From: DASWOJ01 sp036398775
Lineage (GTDB): Bacteria > Pseudomonadota > Alphaproteobacteria > Acetobacterales > Acetobacteraceae
DNA: 64,000 nt
Assembly (NCBI GenBank): GCA_036398775.1
Contig: DASWOJ010000485.1
Coordinates: forward strand, 19,826 to 83,825
Direction of reading: 5' to 3'
Below are positions 16,024 through 24,250 of the stretch, one piece after another. Every line of letters starts with the position of its first letter. Position 1 is the stretch's first letter. The position numbers were made by a program, and so were the translations under genes. The notes below the pieces were generated by a model that worked only from the letters and a program-made list of their open reading frames with translations, did not search any database and was not told the origin of the DNA.

Positions 16024-16758
16024 CTACCCCGCCGCGACCGTCTTGCCCCCAAGGTAGGCCGCCCGCACGTCTGGATTGCTCCAAAGCTCCCCCGGCGCCC
16101 CGCTCACCAGCAGCGTCCCCGTTTCCAGCACATACCCGCGGTCCGCCACCGACAGCGCCATATGCGCGTTCTGCTCCACCAGCAGCACCGTCGTACCGCG
16201 GCGCCTAATCTCGGCGATGATGCGGAACACCTGCTGCACGACCAGCGGCGCCAGGCCCAGCGACGGCTCGTCCAGCAGCAGCAGGCGAGGCTTTGCCATC
16301 AGGCCGCGGGCGACGGCGACCATCTGCAACTGGCCGCCGGACAGGGTCCAGCCCAGGGCGTGCTGCAACGGCTGCAGCCCGGGGAAGAAGGCCAGCATCT
16401 CGTCAGCCTCGGTCTCCAGCGTGCGCCGGGCGACGCCGCGGCGGTTGCTGCCGCCCAGCAGGATGTTCTCCCGCACCGTCAGCCCCGGGAATACCCGGCG
16501 CCCTTCCGGCACATGGGCGATGCCCAGGCGCACGATGGCCTCCGGCTTCAGCCCCAGCAGCGACTGCCCGGCGAAGGCGAGGCGCCCCGACACGTTCGGC
16601 ACCAGGCCGCTGATGGTGCGCAGCGTTGTGCTCTTGCCCGCGCCGTTGCTGCCGAGGAGGGCGACGATCTCGCCCTCCTCGACCACCAGCGACAGGTCCT
16701 TCAGCACCGGCGCCGCGCCGTAGCGGGCGGTGAGGCCGCCCATCTCAAGCAGCGGCAT
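16024..16758 (-). CDS. livF: Branched-chain amino acid ABC transporter ATP-binding protein LivF
   Basis: 244 aa from ATG 16758, overlapping the end of the LivM-LivG gene by 14 bp. Walker A GSNGAGKST, LivF-type signature WTLSGGQLQMVAVARGLM and Walker B RLLLLDEPSLGLAP, plus VPEGRRVFPGLTVRENI, the hallmark of LivF. It pairs with the LivG domain encoded just upstream to drive import. Last gene of a five-function operon (SBP, LivH, LivM-LivG, LivF). The typical length is ~235 aa. The actual substrate may be amino acids, amides or aromatic acids. Confidence 0.94.
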   Translation of the reverse strand: MPLLEMGGLTARYGAAPVLKDLSLVVEEGEIVALLGSNGAGKSTTLRTISGLVPNVSGRLAFAGQSLLGLKPEAIVRLGIAHVPEGRRVFPGLTVRENILLGGSNRRGVARRTLETEADEMLAFFPGLQPLQHALGWTLSGGQLQMVAVARGLMAKPRLLLLDEPSLGLAPLVVQQVFRIIAEIRRRGTTVLLVEQNAHMALSVADRGYVLETGTLLVSGAPGELWSNPDVRAAYLGGKTVAAG

Positions 16759-18529
16759 CGCGCGGCTCCCCCAAGTAGGCGGCGATCACGTCGGGATGCG
16801 CCAGCACGTCGCGCGGCGTCCCGTCGGCGATGCGCCGGCCGAAGTTCAGCACGGTGATGTGGTCCGCCACCTGCTCGACCAGGTTCATGTCGTGGTCCAC
16901 GATCAGGATGGTCAGGCCATGGCCCTTCAAGCGCCGCAGCAGCGCCCCTAGCTCGCCCTTCTCCGTCAGGTTCAGCCCGGCGGCCGGCTCGTCGAGCAGC
17001 ACGACGGCCGGGTTGCCGGCCAGGGCGCGGGCGATCTCGACGTAGCGCTGCATCCCGTAGGACAGGGTGCCCACCATACGCCCGGCATCGGCGCGCAGGC
17101 CGACGAAGTCCAGTGCTGCGAGCGCACGCTCGACGACGAGGGCGGGCTGCTCGGCAATGTCGTTGCCGGGTCGCTCGGCACCGACCATGACGTTCTCCAG
17201 CACCGTCATACCGCGGAACACGCGGATGTTCTGGAAGGTGCGGGCCAGCCCGGCGCGGGTGCGCTGGTGCGGGGCGGTGCCGGTCACGTCCCGGCCCCCG
17301 AGCGTGATGCGCCCGGCGGTCGGGCGATACAGGCCGGTGACGACGTTGATGAAGGTGCTCTTGCCCGACCCGTTCGGCCCGATCAGCGCGTGCACGGTGC
17401 CGCGGCGCACGGCGAGGTCCACCCCGTCCAGCGCCTTGAGGCCGCCGAAGTGCTTGGCCAGGCCCTCGATCCCCAGCACGACCTCCGCCGTCGCGGTGCC
17501 GCGCTGGCCCAGCAGGGGCAGGGGCGGCACGTCGCCGGTGATGGCGGGCGCGGCCCGGCGCAGGCGGCTGGTGAAGCCCCACAGCCCCTCCGGCAGGAAC
17601 ACCATGATGAGGATCACCGCCGCGCCATACACCGCCAGGTAGATGTTGCGCAGGAAGCGCAGCCATTCCGGCAGGATCACCAGCAGCCCGGTGCCCAGCA
17701 ATGCCCCAAACGGCGAGGCGATGCCGCCCAGCAGGCCCATGGTCAGCATGACGATGCTCTCGGCGAAGCTGAACTCGTCCGGGCTGATGTAGGACCGCGC
17801 GCCGGCATACAGGCCGCCGCCCAGGCCGCCCAGCATCGCGCTGATGGCGAACGCCAGGACCTTGGTGCGCAGCACGTCGATGCCGCAGGTGCTGGCCGCG
17901 ATCTCGTTGTCCCTGACGGACTGCATGGCCCGGCCGAGCCGCGTGGTCTTGAGGCGCCACACCGCCCAGGTCACCGCCGCCAGCGCCAGCAGGCAGAACG
18001 TCAAATAGCGGTCTCCGGCGTCCAGCCGCAGGCCGGGCACGTTGGGGCGGCCGATGCCCTTCACCCCGTCCGGCCCGTGCGTCAGGCCGATCCAGTTGGT
18101 CAGCACCAGCGTCAGGATCTGCTGGAAGGAGATCGTGACCATCGCCAGGTAGTGCCCGCCCAGCCGGAGGCTCGCGAGGCCCAGGAGCACGCCGAACAGC
18201 AGCGCCGCGGCGACGCCGGCCGCGAGCGACAGGAAGAAGTGCAGCCCGGCATCTGCGGTGCCCAAGGCCACGCCATAGGCGCCGAGGCCGAAGAACGCCG
18301 CCTGCGCCAGGGAAATCTGCCCGCAGTAGCCCAGCACCACCACCAACCCGGTGACGGCCACCGCCTGGGTCGCGGCCTGCATGAGGATGTTGAGGATGTA
18401 GCCCTGGGATGGCAGCAACGCGGACGCGGCCAGGATGGCGATGGCTGCCAAGGCAAGGCCGGGCAGGCCGCGCCAAGCCCGGGCGTGCTGGATGCGGGAG
18501 GCCGCGGGGGCGAGGGTGGTGGCGCTCAT
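16745..18529 (-). CDS. livM-livG: Fused branched-chain amino acid ABC transporter permease/ATPase, LivM-LivG
   Basis: 594 aa from ATG 18529. Residues ~20-320 form the LivM permease with about nine membrane helices (GYCGQISLAQAAFFGLGAYG is the conserved LivM motif). Residues ~345-594 form the LivG ATPase: Walker A GPNGSGKST, signature LSYGMQRYVEIARAL, Walker B VVLLDEPAAGLN. The natural fusion guarantees a 1:1 ratio and is known in other proteobacteria. It lies downstream of livH, separated by a family A repeat unit of ~150 bp rather than by the usual short gap. Frame continuity upstream of 18529 runs into that repeat and is not part of the gene. Confidence 0.93.
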   Translation of the reverse strand: MSATTLAPAASRIQHARAWRGLPGLALAAIAILAASALLPSQGYILNILMQAATQAVAVTGLVVVLGYCGQISLAQAAFFGLGAYGVALGTADAGLHFFLSLAAGVAAALLFGVLLGLASLRLGGHYLAMVTISFQQILTLVLTNWIGLTHGPDGVKGIGRPNVPGLRLDAGDRYLTFCLLALAAVTWAVWRLKTTRLGRAMQSVRDNEIAASTCGIDVLRTKVLAFAISAMLGGLGGGLYAGARSYISPDEFSFAESIVMLTMGLLGGIASPFGALLGTGLLVILPEWLRFLRNIYLAVYGAAVILIMVFLPEGLWGFTSRLRRAAPAITGDVPPLPLLGQRGTATAEVVLGIEGLAKHFGGLKALDGVDLAVRRGTVHALIGPNGSGKSTFINVVTGLYRPTAGRITLGGRDVTGTAPHQRTRAGLARTFQNIRVFRGMTVLENVMVGAERPGNDIAEQPALVVERALAALDFVGLRADAGRMVGTLSYGMQRYVEIARALAGNPAVVLLDEPAAGLNLTEKGELGALLRRLKGHGLTILIVDHDMNLVEQVADHITVLNFGRRIADGTPRDVLAHPDVIAAYLGEPRDAAA

Positions 18530-18613
18530 GCCGATGCCATGTTGCTGCCGGCGCCGGGAGTGCCGCGCCGCAAACAGCTTGCGTTGACCGTGCGTGCGGC
18601 TGAACCGCTTGCT

Positions 18614-18764
18614 GCTCCCTCTCCTTCCGGGAGAGGGCCGGGGTGAGGGGGTGGGCAAGCTCCAACCCGTCCAAAGCGGGGCCGCGTGCCTGCGGAGCCA
18701 GCAATACTCCGCGCCGCAGCCAAGACCCCCTCACCCCAACCCTCTCCCGGAGGGAGAGGGAGCA
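18614..18764. repeat. Paired palindromic repeat (family A), unit 2
   Basis: Left arm ~18614-18652 and inverted right arm ~18726-18764, ~73 bp apart. It fills most of the gap between livH and livM-livG within the operon. The spacer ends in GCAGCCAAGAC, shared with several other units. Confidence 0.9.
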
Positions 18765-18794
18765 GCAGGGCGGTGCTGCTGGTGGACGTGCCCA

Positions 18795-19670
18795 TCACGC
18801 CTTCTCCGCGATCTTTTCGCCGAACAGCCCTTGCGGCCGGACCAGCAGGAACAGCAGCAGCAGCCCGAAGGCCAGCGCGTCCTTGTAGGGCACGCTGATG
18901 TAGGCCGCCCCGAAGGTCTCCACCACGCCCAGCGCCAGCCCGCCCAGGATGGCGCCGGGGATGTTGCCGAAGCCGCCGATGATGTTGGCCGCGAACGCCT
19001 TCAACGAGATGATCGCCCCCATCCCCACGGATACGAACAGCACCGGCGCCACCAGGATGCCGGCCAGCCCGCCGAGCGCCGCGCTGTAGCCGAAGGTGAT
19101 CAGCACCATGGCCGCGACGGGGATGCCCAGCAGGCTCGCCATCTCCTTGTCCTGGCTGGTGGCCTGGAGCTTCTTGCCCAGCAGCGTCTTCTCGAAGATC
19201 AGGTATTGCAGCAGCACCAGGGCGGCCGCGGCGACGATGATGGACAGATACTGGCTGTCCATGAACACGCCGCCGACCTCGAAGCCGGGGTCGTCGAACA
19301 GGCCGGGCAGCACCTGCGGGCTGGGGCCATAGGCGACGAGCACGAAGTTGGACAGGAAGATGCTGGCCCCGATGGTGCTGATGATGACCGGCAACTGCCC
19401 GCGGTGCCGCAGCGGCCAGTAGGTCGCGCCTGCGAACAGCAGGCCGAATCCGGCCATCAAGGCGACGGCCACCGGCAGCGCCACGAAATACGGCACTCCC
19501 AGGTCTCCGGCCAGAATCACCATCAGGTAGGCTCCCAGCATGGAGAACTCGCCCTGCGCGAAGTTCACGACGCTGGCGGCGCGGATCAGCAGCACGAAGC
19601 CCAGGGCGACCAGCGCATAGATGGCGCCGATGCCGAGGCCGGTGAACAGCAGTTGCGGGACGAGGCTCAT
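18795..19670 (-). CDS. livH: Branched-chain amino acid ABC transporter permease LivH
   Basis: 291 aa from ATG 19670 (MSLVPQLLFTGLGIGAIYAL). About eight membrane segments. LivH-type motifs: NFAQGEFSMLGAYLM after helix 2, KKLQATSQDKEMASLLGIPV in the coupling region, and AFAANIIGGFGNIPGAILGG near the end. It partners the LivM domain of the downstream fusion as the second half of the membrane channel. A family A unit separates it from both its upstream neighbour (substrate-binding protein) and its downstream neighbour. The open frame extends upstream to 19739 only because the repeat lacks stops in this frame. Confidence 0.94.
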   Translation of the reverse strand: MSLVPQLLFTGLGIGAIYALVALGFVLLIRAASVVNFAQGEFSMLGAYLMVILAGDLGVPYFVALPVAVALMAGFGLLFAGATYWPLRHRGQLPVIISTIGASIFLSNFVLVAYGPSPQVLPGLFDDPGFEVGGVFMDSQYLSIIVAAAALVLLQYLIFEKTLLGKKLQATSQDKEMASLLGIPVAAMVLITFGYSAALGGLAGILVAPVLFVSVGMGAIISLKAFAANIIGGFGNIPGAILGGLALGVVETFGAAYISVPYKDALAFGLLLLFLLVRPQGLFGEKIAEKA

Positions 19671-19689
19671 GAGTGCAGGCGCCTCCGGT

Positions 19690-19840
19690 TCCCTCTCCCT
19701 CCGGGAGAGGGTTGGGGTGAGGGGGTGGGTAGGGGCCACGTGTTCCCGGGATGGGGCCGCAGTGCTTTGGCGAGGTAGGCGCTCCGCTCCGCAGGCAAGA
19801 CCCCCTCACCCCGGCCCTCTCGCGAAGGGAGAGGGAGCAG
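19690..19840. repeat. Paired palindromic repeat (family A), unit 3
   Basis: Left arm ~19690-19726 and inverted right arm ~19800-19840, between the substrate-binding protein gene and livH. The right arm carries CTCTCGCGAAGGGAGAGGG, a slightly diverged hairpin tip. Units 2 and 3 both lie inside the same operon. Confidence 0.9.
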
Positions 19841-19904
19841 GAAGCGATCCATCGGCGCCCGGGATGCAGGCCAGCCGCCTTGCTGGAAAGCGCGGCCCAT
19901 GCCG

Positions 19905-21044
19905 CTAGCCCTTCACTTCGATCCGTCGGTCGAACACCACCTTGCCGTTCTCGTTCTTGACGATGTTGTAGCCGCGCAGGCCGTCGCCCTTGTCGTCGAA
20001 GTTGTATTCGCCCTCCGCCCCGGCGAATCCCTTGATCCCCGCCAGCGCCGCCCGCAGCTTCTCCGGCTCCGTGCCGCCCGCATCGGTGATGGCGCGGGCC
20101 AGCAGCAGCACGGCGTCGTGGGCGTAGGAGGACTGGTTGTCGGGCAGCGCCTTGTAGAGCGACTGATACTTGTCGGCGAACGCCTTCGACGCCGGGGTCG
20201 CGTCCACGGCATAGTCCGCCACCCCGTAGGTGCCGAACAGCGACCGGCCCGCGAGGTTGAGCGCCGTCGTGTTGACGATGGAGGGCGAGCCGACCCAGGG
20301 GATCGTCACCCCCAACTGGCGCAACTGCCGGGCGAAGATGCCCAGGTCGCTCTCGAAGGTGAAGTAGCTGCCGAGGACGTCGGCGCCGGACTGCCGTACC
20401 GCCAGCACCACGGCGGTGTAGTCGCTGGCCTGGTTGGTGTAGCCCTGCATCAGCACGGGGGTGATGCCCTTTTCCTTGAGCGCCGCCTCCAGCGCCTTGG
20501 AGCCATTGGTGCCGAAGGCGTCGGTTGAGAACACCACCGCCCATTTCTGCTTCTTCAGCTCGCCCACGCCGAACTCGGCGATGACCTTGGCGGAGTAGCT
20601 GTCATTGGGCCGGCAGCGGAACAGCCAGGGGTTGCCCTGCTGGGTCAGCGTCGGGTCGGTGCCGCCGAACAGCATGGGCTTGCCCGTCTTCAGCACGTCG
20701 GGCGCCACCGCATTGACCTGGGTGCTGCGGATCGGGCCGATGAAGGCGGCGATGTCCGGGCGCGACGCCAGCCGGCTGAAGGCGAGCACGGCGCCGGGGT
20801 TGGTGGTCTGGTCGTCCTCGGTGACGATCTCCAGCTTGCGGCCGAGCACGCCCTTCTCGTTCACGGCGTCGAGTGCGATCTTGATGCCGTTCTGCTGCAG
20901 CCTGCCGGCCTCGGCCGCCGGGCCGGTCACGGGCGTCATGACGCCGACCTTGATGGTGTCCTCTGCGGCGTGGGCGATGCGGGGCAGGGCGGCAAGGGCA
21001 GCCGCGCCGAGCGCGATGCCACGGCGGGTGATCGGTTGGGACAT
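19905..21044 (-). CDS. livK: Periplasmic substrate-binding protein of a branched-chain amino acid (Liv)-type ABC transporter
   Basis: 379 aa from ATG 21044, with GGAGGAACC upstream. N-terminus MSQPITRRGIALGAAALAAL with a twin arginine and AHA cleavage near residue 26 looks like a Tat-type signal. Type I periplasmic binding fold: IKVGVMTPVTGPAAEAGRLQ, IKIALDAVNEKGVLGRKLEI, FIGPIRSTQVNAVAPDVL, SYAHDAVLLLARAITDAGG. First gene of the Liv operon, in front of livH. Ligand cannot be read from sequence; besides Leu/Ile/Val such proteins also bind amides, urea or aromatic acids. Confidence 0.92.
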   Translation of the reverse strand: MSQPITRRGIALGAAALAALPRIAHAAEDTIKVGVMTPVTGPAAEAGRLQQNGIKIALDAVNEKGVLGRKLEIVTEDDQTTNPGAVLAFSRLASRPDIAAFIGPIRSTQVNAVAPDVLKTGKPMLFGGTDPTLTQQGNPWLFRCRPNDSYSAKVIAEFGVGELKKQKWAVVFSTDAFGTNGSKALEAALKEKGITPVLMQGYTNQASDYTAVVLAVRQSGADVLGSYFTFESDLGIFARQLRQLGVTIPWVGSPSIVNTTALNLAGRSLFGTYGVADYAVDATPASKAFADKYQSLYKALPDNQSSYAHDAVLLLARAITDAGGTEPEKLRAALAGIKGFAGAEGEYNFDDKGDGLRGYNIVKNENGKVVFDRRIEVKG

Positions 21045-21372
21045 GGTGGTTCCTCCTCAAGGCAGGCCTTTTACGGCCAGCGTTGCCCGTGAGGCTGGAT
21101 GAAACGGTGCAGGACTGCAAGCCGCCGCTGCACCTGCCTGGTGATTACCCGGAGCCAGCGGCCCTGCCCGTCGCCGGCGATGGCGAGGCCCGTCCGCAGC
21201 TTGCGACATCAACAGGGTTGAAACGTTTCCTGCGGCTGCCGCACACCGAGATTGCAACGATTTCATGGGTATCTGACGGACGCGTCCTGACGCACGCGGC
21301 TCTTGTCAATTCATAACTAATTCCCGTGCATCTGAAACCAGGCCCCAGCGGTATTAAAATGCGGACAGGGGC
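21045..21372. other. Gene-free divergent region
   Basis: 328 bp between the Liv substrate-binding gene (minus) and the GGDEF-EAL gene (plus). The right third (about 21300-21360) is AT-richer, with TTGTCAATTCATAACTAATT and TATTAAAAT as possible promoter elements for the GGDEF-EAL gene, but spacing to a convincing -10 is poor. Nothing coding seen. Confidence 0.45.
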
Positions 21373-23127
21373 ATGACAGCAATCGCAAACCAGGACCTGG
21401 GGGTTTGGGGACGGGCGGATGATCCGCAGGCGCAGATGCGGCTGCGTGACCGTGCGCTCGACAAGATGCGCCAAGGGCTGTGCGTGTTCAACGGCCAGCG
21501 TCAACTGCTGCTGTTCAACCGGCGCTATGCGGAGATGTATCGCATCCGGCCGGAGGATTTATGGATCGGCATGACGCTGGAGCAGATTGCGGACCTGCGC
21601 TACGCCGCGGGCACCGGCCCGGACATACCGAAGGAAAGCTACTTGGCATGGCGGGGCAGCATCCAGCTTTCCGATCAGGCCATGCAAACGGTGGTCACGC
21701 TGCGCAACGGCGACGTTTATGAAATCCATCACGAGCCGACGACGGATGGCGGCTGGGTTTCGACGCACGACGACATCACCGAGCGCCGCCGGGCCGAGCG
21801 GCTGATCCAGCGCATGGCGCACCACGACGCGCTGACGGGACTGCCCAACCGCGTGCTGTTCGCCGAGCGGCTGGGTGGCATGGTGAAGCAGCTTGGCCGC
21901 TCGCCGGAGATGGTGGCGGTGCTGTGCCTGGACCTGGACCGGTTCAAGGAGGTCAACGACACGCAGGGCCATGCCGCCGGGGATACGCTGTTGCGCCAGG
22001 TGGCGGGGCGGCTGCGGCACGAGGTGTGCCTGGCCGACACCTTGTCCCGCTTGGGCGGGGATGAGTTCGCGATCATCCTGAACGGCCTGCAGGACGCCGG
22101 AGACGCAACGGCCTTTGCGGAGCGGGTGATCCGCGCGTTGACCGTGCCGTTCCAGTTGGGTGCGCAGGCGGTCGTGATCGGCGTCAGCGTCGGCATCGCA
22201 CTGTGCGACGGCACCGCGATCGCTGCCGGCGAGGCGCTTCCGGACCCGGACCAGGTTCTGCGCTGCGCGGACATGGCGCTGTATTGCGCCAAGGCCGAGG
22301 GGCGGAACAGCTTCCGCTACTTCCATCCCAGCATGAACGCGCGCCTGCAGCGCCAACGCTCGATGGAGCAGGATCTGCGGCGCGCGCTGGCGGATGGCCA
22401 ACTGCTGCTGCACTACCAGCCGCAGGTTGACCTCGCGACGCGGCGCGTCACCGGGATGGAGGCGCTGCTGCGCTGGCATCATCCGGAACAGGGCATGATC
22501 CCACCCAGCGAGTTCATTCCGCTATGCGAGGAAACCGGGCTGATCGCGCCCGTGGGCGAATGGGTGCTGCGGACGGCCTGCATCCAGGGGGCACGGTGGA
22601 ACAGCGAAGGACGGGGCATGCGGCTGGCGGTCAACCTATCCCCGGTCCAGGTGCAGCAGCCGGGGCTGGTTGCCCTGGTGGCGGAGGCGTTGCAGGACAG
22701 CGGCCTGCCGCCGAGCCTGCTGGAGCTGGAGATCACCGAGGGCACCCTGCTGCACGATACCGAGCAGACGTTGCAAACGCTCGGCGGCATACGCGCCCTG
22801 GGCGTCGGCATCGTGCTGGACGATTTCGGGACGGGCTACTCCAGCCTGAGCTACCTGCGCCGCTTCCCGTTCGGCAAGCTGAAGATTGACCGCGGGTTCG
22901 TGGCGCATGTGGTGGACGATCCGGGCGCAGCATCCATCGTGCGCGCGGTCGCAACCCTGGGCCGGTCCCTGGGAATGCTGGTGACGGCCGAAGGGATCGA
23001 GTCGGCGGCGCAGTTCGCGCGTTTGAAGGCGTTGGGATGCGATGAGGGCCAGGGCTATTTTCTGGCCAGGCCCGCCGCGGTGGAATGCTTGGCGGAGCTG
23101 AACGGATGGTGCCGCGCGCGCGGGTAA
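21373..23127 (+). CDS. PAS-GGDEF-EAL cyclic-di-GMP signalling protein
   Basis: 584 aa from ATG 21373. Residues ~25-140 form a PAS-like sensor (GLCVFNGQRQLLLFNRRYAEMY). The diguanylate cyclase domain (~155-320) carries an intact GGDEF at 228-232. The phosphodiesterase domain (~335-584) carries EALLRW at 363, NLSPVQ, LEITEG, LDDFGTGYSSLSYL and KIDRGFV, so its catalytic residues look complete. The inhibitory-site position RxxD nine residues before GGDEF reads CLAD, so product inhibition is probably lost. Both synthesis and breakdown of c-di-GMP may therefore occur, set by the PAS input. Cytosolic, no membrane helix; stand-alone gene with its own promoter. Confidence 0.93.
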   Translation: MTAIANQDLGVWGRADDPQAQMRLRDRALDKMRQGLCVFNGQRQLLLFNRRYAEMYRIRPEDLWIGMTLEQIADLRYAAGTGPDIPKESYLAWRGSIQLSDQAMQTVVTLRNGDVYEIHHEPTTDGGWVSTHDDITERRRAERLIQRMAHHDALTGLPNRVLFAERLGGMVKQLGRSPEMVAVLCLDLDRFKEVNDTQGHAAGDTLLRQVAGRLRHEVCLADTLSRLGGDEFAIILNGLQDAGDATAFAERVIRALTVPFQLGAQAVVIGVSVGIALCDGTAIAAGEALPDPDQVLRCADMALYCAKAEGRNSFRYFHPSMNARLQRQRSMEQDLRRALADGQLLLHYQPQVDLATRRVTGMEALLRWHHPEQGMIPPSEFIPLCEETGLIAPVGEWVLRTACIQGARWNSEGRGMRLAVNLSPVQVQQPGLVALVAEALQDSGLPPSLLELEITEGTLLHDTEQTLQTLGGIRALGVGIVLDDFGTGYSSLSYLRRFPFGKLKIDRGFVAHVVDDPGAASIVRAVATLGRSLGMLVTAEGIESAAQFARLKALGCDEGQGYFLARPAAVECLAELNGWCRARG

Positions 23128-23198
23128 GCAGGGCTAGGGAGACCAGGCTCCGTCGTGCCGCAGCGGCTCAAGCCCAGACCAGCATGATGCAGACGACG

Positions 23199-24086
23199 TC
23201 AGATCAAGAAACGGTCCAGGTGCGCCAGCACCTCCGCCGGCGCTTCCTCCGCCAAGTAATGCCCGCTGTCCACGGCGCCGCCGGTCACGTCCGCGCTGCA
23301 ATACTTCCGCCACAATGCCACCGGGTCATACCAGCCGCCGACCTTGCCCTTGGCGCCCCACAGCGCCAGCATCGGGCAGCGCACATGCCGCCCTTCGGCC
23401 CGGCTGATGCGGTCATGCTCCATGTCTATGCTGGCGGCGGCGCGGTAGTCCTCGCACATGCCGGTGATCGCCGCCGGGTCGTGCGCCGCGGCCAGATAGT
23501 CCTGCAGCGCCTCCTCGCGGAAGAAGCCCGGCGGCTTCGGCTCCCGTGAGGTGTGCGCACGGAACCACGCGTCCGGGGCGGCATTGATCAGCTCCTCCGG
23601 GAAGGGATGCGGCTGCGCGAACCAGAACCAGTGGTAGTAGCCGAGTGCGAAGGCCATGTCCGTCCGCTCGAAGTGCTCGATGGTCGGCACGATGTCCATG
23701 ACAACGAGACGCTGCACCCGGTCGGGGAAGTCGAGCGCCAGCCGGTGCGCGACGCGGGCGCCGCGGTCGTGCGACACTACCTGGAAGCGGTCGTGGCCCA
23801 TGAGCGTCATCAGCTCCGCCATGTCGCGCGCCATGCTGCTTTTGGCATACGCGGCGTGGTCGGCGCTCGCCCCCGGCTTGAAGCTGCCGCCGTAGCCGCG
23901 CAGGTCCGGGCAGATCACGGTGTGACGTTGCGCCAGGGCGGGGGCGATGGCGTGCCACATGGCATGGGTCTGCGGGTTGCCGTGCAGCAGCAGCAGCGGC
24001 GGGCCGGAGCCGCCGTGGCGCAAACGCAACTCCCCGTCCCGCACCCGCGCGTTGGTCAGCGTAAAGCCGTCGAAGAACCCGTTCAT
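23199..24086 (-). CDS. Alpha/beta hydrolase, haloacetate (fluoroacetate) dehalogenase-like
   Basis: 295 aa from ATG 24086 (MNGFFDGF). Alpha/beta hydrolase fold with HGNPQTHAMW oxyanion region. The nucleophile motif is SHDRGAR: the Asp is followed by Arg at +1 and +4, the carboxylate-binding pair of fluoroacetate dehalogenases. YYHWFWFAQPHPFPE supplies the His-Trp pair of the halide pocket, CEDYRAAASID the Tyr, and DSGHYLAEEAP the catalytic His. All residues that I recall from the characterised Rhodopseudomonas enzyme (Asp110, Arg111, Arg114, His155, Trp156, Tyr219, His280) have counterparts. Expected reaction: hydrolysis of haloacetate to glycolate and halide. Stand-alone gene; activity on fluoroacetate is inference. 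Confidence 0.85.
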   Translation of the reverse strand: MNGFFDGFTLTNARVRDGELRLRHGGSGPPLLLLHGNPQTHAMWHAIAPALAQRHTVICPDLRGYGGSFKPGASADHAAYAKSSMARDMAELMTLMGHDRFQVVSHDRGARVAHRLALDFPDRVQRLVVMDIVPTIEHFERTDMAFALGYYHWFWFAQPHPFPEELINAAPDAWFRAHTSREPKPPGFFREEALQDYLAAAHDPAAITGMCEDYRAAASIDMEHDRISRAEGRHVRCPMLALWGAKGKVGGWYDPVALWRKYCSADVTGGAVDSGHYLAEEAPAEVLAHLDRFLI

Positions 24087-24250
24087 GGCAGCCTCCATCT
24101 CCGCGGCAACGTACCACGCCCTGGCAGGTTGGCAGACAGCGGTGGCGGGAGTATCGCAGCGCTGCTGTCCTGAACGCGGCGCTGGGCCGTTCTGGGCCGG
24201 ACGGGAACAGGGGGATGGGTGCGGGACGTAGCCGTTGAAGCCTTGACTGC

